Below, in pieces: positions 32,091-42,408 of a stretch of DNA of 64,000 nt. Position numbers and translations under genes: made by a program. A model generated the notes under the pieces. That model had not been told where the DNA came from and did not search any database. It was given only the letters and a program-made list of their open reading frames with translations. The stretch's first letter is position 1. Each line of letters opens with the position of its first letter. Source of the DNA: Psychrobacter sp. JCM 18903 (lineage in GTDB: Bacteria; Pseudomonadota; Gammaproteobacteria; Pseudomonadales; Moraxellaceae); NCBI RefSeq assembly GCF_000586475.1, contig NZ_BAWJ01000002.1:186001-250000 (forward strand), read 5' to 3'.

Positions 32091-32507
32091 ATGCTAATTA
32101 TGATAAAACAAACTCTATTGCAAGCGTTGCCAACTGTTGCTGATTGGCACTTTCCAACTATACCTGCTCATCGTGCACAAGATGGTGATACGGACGGCGA
32201 GACCTCGCCACAAGCAGATGTATTGGTAGCAGAGCCAGAAGTGGCTAAGCCGCCTATGTATGCAGTCGTTATGTATAATGATAATTATACGCCGATGGAG
32301 TTCGTTGTTTATATTTTACAGTCTGAATTTCGTCATAGTATGGATTCGGCAGTCGAAGTTATGCTAACGATTCATAACAGTAGCAAAGGCATTGCTGGTA
32401 TCTATCCTAAAGATATCGCTGAGACCAAAGCCAAAAAGGTAAACAGTCTGGCACATCGTGAAGGCTATCCATTATTGACCCAGATTGAGCCACATCAAGG
32501 CGAATAA
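32091..32507 (+). CDS. clpS: ClpS adaptor of the ClpAP protease
   Basis: 138 residues. The last 85 residues are a clear ClpS core: PPMYAVVMYNDNYTPMEFVV with the NDxxTPMEFV signature, then a helix ending EVMLTIHNSSKGIAGIYPKD and AHREGYPLLTQIE. ClpS delivers N-end-rule substrates to ClpA. The N-terminal tail of about 50 residues is longer than in E. coli (106 residues) and acidic; an alternative ATG is at 32100. clpA is the next gene but 724 bp away, with a perfect palindrome between them. Confidence 0.93.
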   Translation: MLIMIKQTLLQALPTVADWHFPTIPAHRAQDGDTDGETSPQADVLVAEPEVAKPPMYAVVMYNDNYTPMEFVVYILQSEFRHSMDSAVEVMLTIHNSSKGIAGIYPKDIAETKAKKVNSLAHREGYPLLTQIEPHQGE

Positions 32508-32689
32508 GGAAATAGCGTAAACATGAATTTAAAGTTCTATCTTCTTTTCGTGTTTCTATCTTATTATTTCCAATGGTTTTATCGTTTAGAAACCCTGTCA
32601 AGCTCTAAAAACCGCTCATTGTGAGCTTGATAGGTACTCTGTATCCAAGCAGTCACTCATAAATTCCTTATTATAAAAATGTCCTAACC

Positions 32690-32739
32690 TTGATGTGATT
32701 ACTTAATATACCCTTATCTATATTAAGTAATCACATCAA
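32690..32739. repeat. Perfect 21-bp inverted repeat between clpS and clpA
   Basis: Arms 32690-32710 (TTGATGTGATTACTTAATATA) and 32719-32739 are exact complements around the 8-base loop CCCTTATC. No T-run follows on either strand. The rest of the 724-bp gap (32508-33231) is A/T-rich and shows only a 33-codon hydrophobic frame at 32523 that I could not support as a gene. Confidence 0.75.
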
Positions 32740-33231
32740 ACAGCTGTCTGAATTTTATAGAAATGATTGCTGCACTCGTATCATTTTCTAGTCATCCTAT
32801 TAACTTGAATTTTTCTATAATTTAATCAGCTGATGGCTTAAAAAAGTCATTTGTATCTTTCACTTTCTCACTTATTATCATATTACCCATTTCTCCTTTA
32901 TTTGCTCAGCTTTTGAAGCTTTCATACTATTTCTTTACTATAAATATTGATGCGCAGTACGCCTTGATACATTTTAGTCTGTGTTAATAGATTGACTCTG
33001 CTTAAGTATCGTGTTGAGATAAAGAAAAGCAAGTATGAGTGATCAAAACGCTTAATTGGTGATAAGTAGATAGCACTGCTACTTGAGTAATACATGGTCA
33101 ATATCATTTAGCGCTGTCTTTTAATAATACAGATTTAGCCCTTGAACAATCCATCTGTCGCCCTGATTTACTTACTAACTCATTCATAAAGCTATCAATT
33201 ATAAAGATAGGTATAACCGTAGGAAGTCGTT

Positions 33232-35804
33232 ATGTTAAGTCGTCATCTTGAAGTTTCTTTGCGTTTAGCATGACACTTGCGCGCCAAAAATCGCATGAGT
33301 ACCTCACTGTTGAGCATCTGTTATTGGCGTTATTAGAGAATACTCACGCTGCCAATACATTAACTGCCTGTAATGCCAATGTTTCAACGCTGCGCACCGA
33401 GTTAGAAGCTTATATCAATAAGCATACGCCAACGGTAGACGCAGACACCGAGCAGTCACCGCAGCCAACCCAAAGCTTTGATCGTATTCTACAGCGTGCT
33501 ATTTTCCATGTACAATCTATTGGTGGTGGTCGCCTTGTTGAAGGCTCAGATATCCTAGTGTCTATGTTTTCAGAGCACGATACTTATGCCGTTTATTTGC
33601 TCAAAAAGCAGGGTATTAGTCGTCTTGAGCTGACCCAATACTTATCACATGGTCAAGATAAAGACGAGCCATCTGAGCCACGTGCTTCTATGACGGGTGA
33701 ACGCCGTAGTGCCTCAGAAAAAACCAGTAGAGATCCCTTGGTTGAGTTTGCGACCAACCTAAACCAGCGTGCGGCTGAAGGTAAGACGGATCCATTAATT
33801 GGACGTGGCCCCGAAATTGAGCGAGCCGCTCAAGTGTTATGTCGTCGCCGTAAAAATAACCCGTTATTGGTTGGTGAGCCAGGCGTCGGTAAAACCTCGA
33901 TTGCTGAAGGCTTGGCGTGGTTGATTATTAATGATAAAGCACCGAAACCATTGAACGGCTGTGTGATTTATAGCCTTGATATCGGTTCATTAATCGCTGG
34001 TACTAAATACCGTGGTGATTTTGAAAAACGCATGAAGTCACTGCTTGATGCGCTAAAGAAAAAGCCCAATGCAATCTTGTTTATTGATGAGATTCATATG
34101 ATTATTGGCGCAGGGTCGTCAATGAGCAGCAATATGGACGTATCAAACTTGATTAAGCCAGCACTTGCTAATGGTGAGCTGCGCTGTATCGGCTCAACTA
34201 CCTTTACCGAATACCGTCAAGTGTTTGAAAAAGACCATGCACTGTCACGTCGCTTTCAGAAGATTGATGTCAAAGAGCCAAGTGTCGACGATACAATTGA
34301 TATTTTACGCGGTCTGAAGCCTCGTTATGAGGAATTTCATAACGTCGAATATACCGATGAAGCGTTGGTCACCGCCGTTCAGTTATCTGCTAAGCATATT
34401 CACGAGCGTTTTTTACCAGATAAAGCGATTGATGTGATTGACGAAGCAGGTGCCTATAAGCGTTTAGGCGTGATTCCTGATGCTGATGATATTGATGCAG
34501 AAGAAAGCTTCATTGCGGATATAGAGCAAGATTTTGATGCTCAGATTGATGCCGATGTTGAGGGTCTCGATGGCGACACGTATAGCGATAGCGAAATGCA
34601 GGATGAAGCGGAAACTGCAAAAGCCAATGATCGTACCAAATCGTTCAGTGAGTCAAAAAGTGCCAAAGCTAAGAAAAACCCACCGATGAAAATTGATGTG
34701 GCAGATATTGAAGCTATTGTTGCCAAGCTTGCACGTATTCCCCCCAAGTCAGTATCAAGTGATGATAAGAGTATTCTTCAGCACTTAGATCGTGATCTTA
34801 AGCATTTAGTGTTTGGTCAAGATGAGGCAATTGAAACATTAGCCGACGCCATTAAGCTATCGCGTGCCGGTCTCAAAGCACCAGACAAACCAATCGGCTC
34901 GTTTATGTTTGCTGGCCCTACTGGGGTGGGTAAAACCGAAGTTTCACGTCAATTGGCAAATTTGTTAGGCGTAGAATTGGTTCGTTTTGATATGTCAGAG
35001 TATATGGAAGCCCATACTGCATCGCGTTTGATTGGTGCGCCTCCTGGCTATGTCGGTTATGATCAAGGTGGTTTGTTGACTGAAAAAATCAATCAACATC
35101 CACATTGTGTTTTATTGCTTGATGAGATTGAAAAAGCGCACCCTGATGTCTTTAACTTGTTATTGCAAGTGATGGATCATGGTACGTTGACTGATAACAA
35201 TGGTCGTGTGGCTATCTTTAAGCAAGTCATTGTGATTATGACGACCAATGTCGGTGCTGATAGTATTAGCCGCTCTTCAATGGGCTTTACTCAGCAAGAC
35301 CATAGCCGTGATAATACGGAGTCGCTCAAACGTGTCTTTACGCCAGAGTTCCGTAACCGTTTAGATGCCATCATCCAGTTTAACCCATTAGATACCTCCG
35401 TGGTGGTATCTGTGGTTGATAAATTTTTGGTTGAGCTACAAGTCCAGCTTGATGATAAACAAGTCACCTTAGAGATTGATGACGAAGTACGCGATTACTT
35501 GGCTAACAAAGGCTATGATCGCCTAATGGGTGCACGCCCAATGCAGCGTCTGATTCAAGATGAGATCAAAAAGTCATTGGCAAGTATGATTTTGTTTGGT
35601 GATTTGGTCAATGGCGGGGTAGTACATCTTACCTTAGAGCCTGAAGCTAATGATGAACAAGATGGTGATTCTGTTAAGCTTGATAAGTATAGTGGTAAGA
35701 CGGATTATAAGTCTACAGATAAAGGATCAGCAGATAGTCGTATTATCTTGACGGTCGTTGAGACTCATGAGCCACATCCAGACTCTGAGTCACTCGCCAG
35801 CTAA
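33232..35804 (+). CDS. clpA: ATP-dependent Clp protease ATPase subunit ClpA (one apparent frameshift)
   Basis: Joined length is 857 residues from ATG 33232 (AGGAAG upstream) after restoring one A near 33270, which recreates the N-domain start [20 protein letters not shown]. The N-domain is followed by AAA module 1 (Walker [10 protein letters not shown], Walker B LFIDEIH) and module 2 ([16 protein letters not shown]), and [18 protein letters not shown]. Between the modules (about residues 413-490) is an acidic, Ser/Asp/Glu/Lys-rich insertion that makes this protein about 100 residues longer than E. coli ClpA. It unfolds substrates for ClpP; clpP is not in this window. A terminator follows at 35828. 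Confidence 0.95.
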
Positions 35805-35827
35805 GTTTTTGCTACTAATGTAATAAC

Positions 35828-35862
35828 AACGGTTACCATGTTACTGTGGTAGCCGTTTTTTT
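35828..35862 (+). terminator. Terminator after clpA
   Basis: AACGGTTACCA / TGGTAGCCGTT stem (one T-G pair), 7-base loop and T-run, 24 bp after the clpA stop. Confidence 0.85.
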
Positions 35863-35984
35863 ATTGCTATAATTCATAACAAAACCAACGTATGAAATCG
35901 CGAGCTCCCATTCATGTGCGAGATTGGTTTACGCATCATTATCCGATATTTATCTAATCGATAACAAATATAACAGGACATACT

Positions 35985-36722
35985 ATGGAATTATTCGATG
36001 AACAAACGCCAAAAACGCCAGCACAAAAGCAGGCGATTTTAGATAATGTACGCTTGCCAGAAGATTGGAAAACGGCGTTAAAAGACGAGTTAACTTCTAA
36101 CAATATGGACGACTTGCGTGCGTTTTTAAAAGAAGCCTATCAATCAGAAAACAGTATCTATCCGCCAGCACCCTTAATATTTAACGCGTTAAATCTGACC
36201 CCTTTATCACAAGTTAAAGTCGTGATACTAGGTCAAGATCCTTATCATGGACCAGGGCAGGCAATGGGCTTATCGTTTTCGGTGCCCAAAGCCATTCCAA
36301 AGCCACCGTCACTCAATAATTTATTAAAAGAGATGGCGAGTGACGTTGGTATCGCACCCTCAAAACATGGCGACCTGACTTACTGGGCGCAGCAAGGAGT
36401 TTTGCTATTAAATAGCTCTCTGACCGTGCGAGAAAGTGAGCCAAACAGTCATCAAAATAAAGGCTGGGAGCAGTTTACCGATGCGGTGATTGATGTGGTT
36501 AATGAACAGACAGAACATACCGTATTTATATTGTGGGGCAGTAAAGCACAGAAAAAAGGCAAATATATCAATACTGATAAGCATCTTATTCTCACCGCTG
36601 TACACCCATCACCACTTGCTGCCAATCGTGGTGGATTCTTTGGTTCCAAGCCGTTTTCTAAGACCAATGATTATCTAGTACAGTATGGGCAAACGCCTAT
36701 CGATTGGCAATTACCGCAATAG
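35985..36722 (+). CDS. ung: Uracil-DNA glycosylase
   Basis: 245 residues, complete. Family 1 UDG motifs are present: VILGQDPYHGPGQAMGLSFS (water-activating Asp in GQDPYH), LLLNSSLTVRE, FILWGSKAQKK and HPSPLAANRGGFFG (Leu-loop histidine). It removes uracil from DNA to start base-excision repair. AGGACAT lies before the ATG. tadA begins 12 bp after the stop, so the two are probably cotranscribed. Confidence 0.96.
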   Translation: MELFDEQTPKTPAQKQAILDNVRLPEDWKTALKDELTSNNMDDLRAFLKEAYQSENSIYPPAPLIFNALNLTPLSQVKVVILGQDPYHGPGQAMGLSFSVPKAIPKPPSLNNLLKEMASDVGIAPSKHGDLTYWAQQGVLLLNSSLTVRESEPNSHQNKGWEQFTDAVIDVVNEQTEHTVFILWGSKAQKKGKYINTDKHLILTAVHPSPLAANRGGFFGSKPFSKTNDYLVQYGQTPIDWQLPQ

Positions 36723-36734
36723 TTGTCAAAATAA

Positions 36735-37310
36735 ATGAAACATAGACAAAATATAAGCTTGAAGCCACATCCAACTGCAAATAGTCAGTTAGTTATTGAA
36801 GATATGCAAGCCAGCACATTTTGGTCACTTCAAGATATGAGCTGGATGAACATAGCTCTTAAACTTGCTAGGCAAGGTGCTGAGCGTGGAGAAGTACCGG
36901 TAGGGGCGATACTGGTACACGATCAGCAGATTATTGGTCAAGGATTTAATGAACCAATTGGTCGTCACGATGCGACCGCTCATGCCGAGATTGTCGCATT
37001 AAGAGAAGCGTGTGCGCGCTTAAAAAACTATCGTTTACCATTAAAGACAACGTTATACGTTACCTTAGAGCCTTGTACGATGTGTATCGGAGCGCTCATT
37101 CATGCGCGGGTAGATAGATTGGTTTATGCAGCAAGCGAGCCACGAGCGGGTATGGTTGGTAGTCAAATAAATTTACCGATACAGCCTTTTTATAATCATG
37201 CTATCGAAGTACATAATGGCTTATGTCGTGAGCATAGCAGCCAGATGCTTAAGACCTTTTTCCGTGAACGACGAAAAGCGGTAAAAAAGAAAGACAATAT
37301 AAGCAATTAA
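36735..37310 (+). CDS. tadA: tRNA-specific adenosine deaminase TadA
   Basis: 191 residues. Zinc-deaminase motifs are HAEIVALREAC (catalytic HAE) and LEPCTMCIGALIHARVDRLV (PCxxC). TadA converts A34 to inosine in tRNA-Arg(ACG) and is essential. The first 35 or so residues are extra compared with most homologues; a start at ATG 36804 (MQASTFWSLQDMSWMNIALK) would give the usual length and cannot be excluded, as neither start has a strong ribosome site. The C-terminus is Lys-rich. Confidence 0.93.
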   Translation: MKHRQNISLKPHPTANSQLVIEDMQASTFWSLQDMSWMNIALKLARQGAERGEVPVGAILVHDQQIIGQGFNEPIGRHDATAHAEIVALREACARLKNYRLPLKTTLYVTLEPCTMCIGALIHARVDRLVYAASEPRAGMVGSQINLPIQPFYNHAIEVHNGLCREHSSQMLKTFFRERRKAVKKKDNISN

Positions 37311-37481
37311 CAAGATATCAGTCTTGCTGCTAGTGATGGGTAGGTTTCTTTGCTATAATATCACCCTATTTGATGACGAAATGATGAATTAATTGTCAAG
37401 CGTTTGATAAATAAGTAAATATTGTTCTGCAGCTAGCATGCACTAAGCCGTATCAGTATCGTCTACTATTAAGTGAGTATT

Positions 37482-38264
37482 ATGACCGTTTCTACAGCTG
37501 ATAACGCTATACTTGATAACTTTAGTGCTGGCAGTAATGATAACCAAGCGTCAGTGTTGCGCTATCCAGTTATCTGCATTGATGGACCAAGTGGGGCAGG
37601 TAAAGGTACGGTGACGTGGCGTTTGGCCCAAGCATTGAATTATCAACTGCTAGATTCAGGTGCTTTGTATCGTATTGTTGGACTCAAAGCATTTGAAGCT
37701 GGATTAGTGGCGGCAGACGGAAGCCAAGCCATTGACGAGATGGCTGTATTAGCACTAACGCAGCGCCTAGAGATTGCTTTTGTACCTAATAATGCATCAG
37801 GACGTGTTGATATTTTAGTGAATGGTGAGGCGGTTGGTGAGCAGGTTCGTAATGAAACCGTGGGTGGCTATGCATCACAAATAGCAGTATTTCCAAAAGT
37901 TCGCCAAGCATTACTACAGTTGCAACAAGATATGGCAACTCGCTCTGGATTGGTCGCTGATGGTCGCGATATGGGGACGGTTGTGTTCCCAGATGCGGAT
38001 GTTAAGGTGTTTTTGACTGCCAGTGCTGAAGCGCGTGCCGAGCGCCGCGTAACACAGTTAATAAATGCTGGTCAGACGGCAGATTTTGACGTGATTCTAG
38101 CGACGATTAAAGCTCGTGATGATCGTGATGAGAATCGGTCGACTGCACCCTCAAAGCCTGCAGAAGATGCTCTACTACTAGATAGCTCTAACTTAGATGC
38201 TGATGCAGTTTATGCACAAGTGAAAAGACATTGTCAGGATAAAGGTATTTTCTTTAATAGTTAA
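37482..38264 (+). CDS. cmk: Cytidylate kinase
   Basis: 260 residues from ATG 37482 (TAAGTGAG upstream; an in-frame GTG at 37473 is less likely). After a 30-residue tail the kinase begins VICIDGPSGAGKGTVTWRLA with the P-loop, then DSGALYRIVGL and LVADGRDMGTVVFPDADVKV, and a lid with RRVTQL and RDDRDENRS. It phosphorylates CMP/dCMP. The cmk-rpsA-ihfB order that follows is widely conserved in gammaproteobacteria. Confidence 0.95.
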   Translation: MTVSTADNAILDNFSAGSNDNQASVLRYPVICIDGPSGAGKGTVTWRLAQALNYQLLDSGALYRIVGLKAFEAGLVAADGSQAIDEMAVLALTQRLEIAFVPNNASGRVDILVNGEAVGEQVRNETVGGYASQIAVFPKVRQALLQLQQDMATRSGLVADGRDMGTVVFPDADVKVFLTASAEARAERRVTQLINAGQTADFDVILATIKARDDRDENRSTAPSKPAEDALLLDSSNLDADAVYAQVKRHCQDKGIFFNS

Positions 38265-38574
38265 TAAAAACAAGTTAGTAAGTATGAAAAAGTTTCCTAT
38301 ACGCTTGATTTTAGTATAAAATCACAGTAGTAGACGCTAATAACCTCTAGAGATTGATAAAAATATTCTTTCTAAATCATAGAGATTTAAAAGTATAAGG
38401 CATTGCAATATAAGACAGTTGTTGCTAGTAAGTTTAATAAGTTATGTGCTTACTAACAACAAACGTTTTTATATATGATTGTATGGGATATAAAACCAGT
38501 ATTCTCGTTTTATGCAATCATAAATTTGATCCGTACTGTGCTGGACAGGATACGGCTATACAAAGGTAGACATA
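38265..38574. promoter_or_regulatory. Leader and promoter region of rpsA
   Basis: About 310 bp, A/T-rich. TTGATTTTAGTATAAAAT near 38306 has a TATAAA-like -10. rpsA leaders commonly fold into structures recognised by S1 itself; I could not identify a convincing fold by eye. No gene is seen. Confidence 0.35.
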
Positions 38575-40264
38575 ATGGAATCATTTGCTGAACTATTTGA
38601 AGCGAGCATCGAAGAAACAGGTCTGGATATCGAGCGTGGCTCGGTTATCACTGGTACTGTTGTGGCCATTGATAACGACTGGATCACTGTTGATACTGGT
38701 CTGAAATCTGAAGGTATCGTCGCTCGTGAAGAGTTTTTAAGCGAAGAAGGCGAACTTGAAGTTGAAGTTGGCGATAGCGTTGATGTCGTGGTTGAAGCGG
38801 TTGATAACGGCATGGGTCAAACCTTGCTTTCACGTGAAAAAGCCAAACGTGTTGAAACTTGGAACTTCCTTGAGAAAATCGCTGACAATGATGAAATCGT
38901 AAAAGGTATCATCTCAAGCAAAGTTAAAGGCGGTTTCACTGTAGATATCGGTTCAGTACGCGCGTTCCTACCAGGTTCATTGGTAGATGTTCGTCCTATC
39001 CGTGACACCACGCATCTTGAAGGCAAAGAGCTAGAATTCAAAGTCATCAAACTTGATCAAAAACGCAACAACGTTGTTGTTAGCCGTCGTGCAGTTATGG
39101 AAGCTGAAAATCAGCTGAGCGCGAAGAGCTATTGAACAAGCTTGAAGAAGGCATCGAGATCGAAGGTATCGTTAAGAACCTTACTGATTACGGCGCATTC
39201 GTTGATCTAGGTGGTATCGATGGTCTATTGCACATCACTGACATGGCATGGCGCCGTATCAAGCATCCATCTGAAGTTGTTGAAGTTGGTCAAGACCTAA
39301 AAGTTAAAGTATTGAAGTTTGACCGTGAGCGCAATCGCGTTAGCCTAGGTCTAAAACAACTTGGTACTGATCCTTGGGATAACGTCGGCGGCACTTACCC
39401 AGTAGGTAGTGTGGTTAAAGCACGCGTCACCAACTTAACTGATTATGGTTGTTTCGCTGAGATTTCTGAAGGTATTGAAGGTCTAGTACACGTGTCAGAA
39501 ATGGATCATACCAACAAAAACATCCACCCATCAAAAGTTGTTCAAGTGGGCGATGAAGTTGAAGTAATGATTCTTGATATCGATGAAGAACGTCGTCGTA
39601 TCAGCTTAGGTATCAAACAAACTCTAGCTAACCCATGGGATGAGTTTGATAAGAAACATGAGCGCGGTGATAAAATCACTGGTACGATCAAATCAATCAC
39701 TGACTTCGGTATCTTTATCGGTCTAGACGGTGGTATTGATGGTCTTGTTCATCTATCTGATATCTCTTGGAACGAAACTGGCGAAGACGCTATCCGTAAC
39801 TACAATAAAGGCGACACCGTTGAAGCAATGGTATTGTCAGTAGATGCAGAAGCAAACCGTATCAGCTAGGCGTGAAGCAGTTAAGCTCTGATCCATTCAA
39901 CGAATACCTAGTCAACAATGACCGCGGTGCTATCGTTAATGGTAAAGTAAAAGAAGTAGATGCTAAAGGCGCTACTATCGAGCTTGCTGACGAAGTTGAA
40001 GCGTATCTACGTGCCTCTGAAATTCAACGTGACCGTGTTGAAGATGCGACTAAGCATTTGAGCGTTGGTGATGACGTTGAAGCGAAAATCATCAGTGTTG
40101 ATCGTAAAACTCGCAACATCAACTTGTCTATCAAAGCGAAAGACGAAGCTGAAGAGCGTCAAGCGATTAAAGAGCTAAGCAGCACTAGCACGACTAGTAC
40201 TACTGCCAGTTCTGATGCACAGCCAAAAACAATTGGTGACTTGATCAAAGAGCAAATGCAGTAA
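38575..40264 (+). CDS. rpsA: 30S ribosomal protein S1 (two apparent frameshifts)
   Basis: Joined length is 563 residues after restoring one base near 39111 (TT read as T) and one near 39865 (CC read as C). Six S1/OB domains are visible; conserved phrases include [80 protein letters not shown] and the weaker sixth domain [19 protein letters not shown]1 binds mRNA for translation initiation and is essential, so the two stops cannot be real in a living cell. The C-terminal tail is Ser/Thr-rich. A terminator follows at 40291. Confidence 0.96.
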
Positions 40265-40290
40265 GCTGCACGTTATTGATATAAGATTAT

Positions 40291-40319
40291 AAAAGAAGCG
40301 ACTATGGTCGCTTTTTTTT
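40291..40319 (+). terminator. Terminator after rpsA
   Basis: AGCGAC / GTCGCT stem with a TATG loop and eight T. The remaining 270 bp to ihfB show no other feature. Confidence 0.8.
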
Positions 40320-40589
40320 GCTTAAATTTTAAGTGCACTATTAATCAACGAGGTTTTTGCTTAAACGGGCAAACTCTTATTTCCATTTACCGTAATATCC
40401 GCTATCATTTGCAACATTGAGTAACGAGATGTGAATTATTACTTATTTAAGACACTGAGATTATTTTAGTCAATGGCTACTTATCCTTATGATCTTGATG
40501 TATAGCTTGTCTTAAAAGTAACCAGCTATCGAAAATGATGGCCCAATTCACAGTCATCTTATCCATTAATCAACAAGGCAAGCGTAATA

Positions 40590-40895
40590 ATGCAGCAAGC
40601 GATTAACAAGTCCGAATTTATTAGTAATTTAAGTGCGAACTGTGACAATATGACTGATACTGTAGTCGATGATGCAGTACGTGAAATATTAAACTTAATG
40701 ACCGATACGTTAGCCAATGATGGACGCGTAGAAGTTCGTGGTTTTGGCAGTTTTTGTCTGCACCATCGTCGTGCCCGTATGGGTCGAAATCCTAAAACAG
40801 GAGAAAGCGTACCTGTACCTGCCAAAGCGATACCGCACTTTAAACCAGGTAAAGCATTACGTGAAGCAGTCAATGATACAGTAGCAAATAGCTAA
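40590..40895 (+). CDS. ihfB: Integration host factor beta subunit
   Basis: 101 residues, intact. HU/IHF fold: INKSEFISNLSANCDNM, VRGFGSFCLHHRRARMGRNP with the DNA-intercalating arm RNPKTGESVPVPAKAIPHFK, and FKPGKALREAVN. The position directly after rpsA and before lapA is the normal ihfB location, which distinguishes it from HU (a separate HU gene is at 61314). It pairs with IhfA to bend DNA at specific sites. Confidence 0.93.
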   Translation: MQQAINKSEFISNLSANCDNMTDTVVDDAVREILNLMTDTLANDGRVEVRGFGSFCLHHRRARMGRNPKTGESVPVPAKAIPHFKPGKALREAVNDTVANS

Positions 40896-41067
40896 GTGTG
40901 TTATAAAGTATTTATTGGGTAAAATTGTCAGCAAGAGTGCTTGCCAGCCACCTTTTCTAGAACTTATCACTAGTGAGTTTATAAGCATATAAATGTGTGG
41001 GTTGATGAAGGTTTTAGAGTGCTATTTTTAAAACACTAACGACATTCCAAATCGAGGTAGACGTCTC

Positions 41068-41481
41068 ATGCGCTTTTTACTATTTGTATTGCTGTTTTTG
41101 AGCTTTGCTTATGCACTTGGTTTGGTGTTGGCAAACAATACCGAAGTTGGCGTAAATTTATTATTTTCTCAAGCACCGACGATGAATCTAGGATTGCTGC
41201 TGATTTTATGCCTTATGCTTGGTATTGTTATTGGCATCTTGTTGGCACTGCTTATCTTCCGTGTCTTACAGAATAAGTGGGAAATCTCGCGTTTGCAAAA
41301 AGCGAATGTGAACTTGCAAGCGCAACTGACACAAGCCAATGCTGTCATTGATCGCCAAGCAAGTGCGCCAACGGTGGAAGAAGCTGTTTATGGTTCGACA
41401 GCAACCAATGTGCAAGTGCAAGACGCAGAAGTACTTACTGTAGATGAAGGCGCGACACTTACCAAACAAAAGCGAGAATAA
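41068..41481 (+). CDS. lapA: LPS assembly protein A-like membrane protein
   Basis: 137 residues. Two membrane helices (FLLFVLLFLSFAYALGLVLA and LGLLLILCLMLGIVIGILLA) separated by the NNTEVGVNLLFSQAP loop typical of LapA (YciS, DUF1049), then a short coiled coil and an acidic tail of about 45 residues. In E. coli LapA works with LapB to control LpxC turnover; lapB normally follows but here pyrF comes next, which also occurs in related genomes. GAGGT is upstream of the ATG. Confidence 0.85.
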   Translation: MRFLLFVLLFLSFAYALGLVLANNTEVGVNLLFSQAPTMNLGLLLILCLMLGIVIGILLALLIFRVLQNKWEISRLQKANVNLQAQLTQANAVIDRQASAPTVEEAVYGSTATNVQVQDAEVLTVDEGATLTKQKRE

Positions 41482-41555
41482 ATTATATTTTGTACTGATC
41501 TATGAGCAGTCCATATGTAGTGTTTTGATAATTCTGATATAGATATGGTAAAACC

Positions 41556-42253
41556 ATGAATAATACAATGAATTCCCCAGTCATCGTTGCCTTAGATAAT
41601 ATGACGATGGAGCATCGATAGCATTAGCTGATCAGTTAGATCCAACATCATGCCGCTTAAAAGTGGGTAAAGAGCTATTTACTCGCTGTGGTCCTGAGAT
41701 AGTTAAGGCGCTACATCAGCGTAATTTTGACGTATTTCTAGACTTGAAATTCCATGATATTCCTAATACTACCGCTCAAGCGGTACTAGCGGCAGCTGAG
41801 CTTGGCGTATGGATGGTGAATGTGCATGCCAGCGCGGGCTTAGAGGCGATGTCATTGGCTAAACAGCGCTTGTTAGACGGTAATTTTGATACCTTGCTGA
41901 TAGCCGTCACCGTGCTGACCTCTATGGATAATCAAGCATTGATGCAAACAGGTATTACCGATGGTCTAGATGCGCAAGTGAGTCGATTGGCACAATTAAC
42001 CAAGCAAGCAGGTCTTGATGGCGTGGTCTGTTCAGCGCAAGAAGCTAAAACGCTCAAGACACTATATGGTCAGGATTTTAAATTGATTACCCCTGGTATT
42101 CGCTTGCTAGACGACAATGCAGATGATCAAAAGCGTATTTGCACGCCAAAACAGGCGTTAGATGATGGTTCTGATTATTTGGTGATTGGTCGTTCAATTA
42201 CTCAGGCAGCAGATCCTGCGGCTAAATTACAAAAGATACTCCGAGGTATTTAG
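41556..42253 (+). CDS. pyrF: Orotidine-5'-phosphate decarboxylase (one apparent frameshift)
   Basis: Joined length is 232 residues from ATG 41556 after restoring one G near 41612 (GG read as G). The restored start reads [20 protein letters not shown], the conserved first strand, and the active-site [10 protein letters not shown] follows, then [18 protein letters not shown] and [10 protein letters not shown]. It makes UMP from OMP. Only the first 20 or so residues are out of frame, so a short product from the second frame would lack the substrate-binding first strand. A terminator follows. Confidence 0.94.
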
Positions 42254-42313
42254 ATACTTATAAAATATTTGGATATTTACAAAGCGTTTAGCATTTTATA
42301 GTGTCAGCATGAT

Positions 42314-42345
42314 AAAAAAGACAGCCTAATCCGCTGTCTTTTTTT
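42314..42345 (+). terminator. Terminator after pyrF
   Basis: AAAAAGACAGC / GCTGTCTTTTT stem, 7-base loop, seven T. Confidence 0.9.
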
Positions 42346-42408
42346 AATTTTTGCGGGTATATCAAAAAGTGCTAAACTATTTACGTTTATTTAATGATAT
42401 TAGAACTT

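Noticed and set aside
32523-32624. 33-codon hydrophobic frame after clpS (MNLKFYLLFVFLSYYF start)
   Set aside because: AAGGA is 12 bases from the ATG, the frame is short and A/T-rich, and nothing else supports it. It could be a small membrane peptide but I cannot show it.
38575-40264. rpsA, hemE, pyrF, iscU and others as pseudogenes
   Set aside because: All motifs survive across the breaks, single-base additions restore exact family lengths, and essential genes cannot all be dead. Sequence error explains them better.
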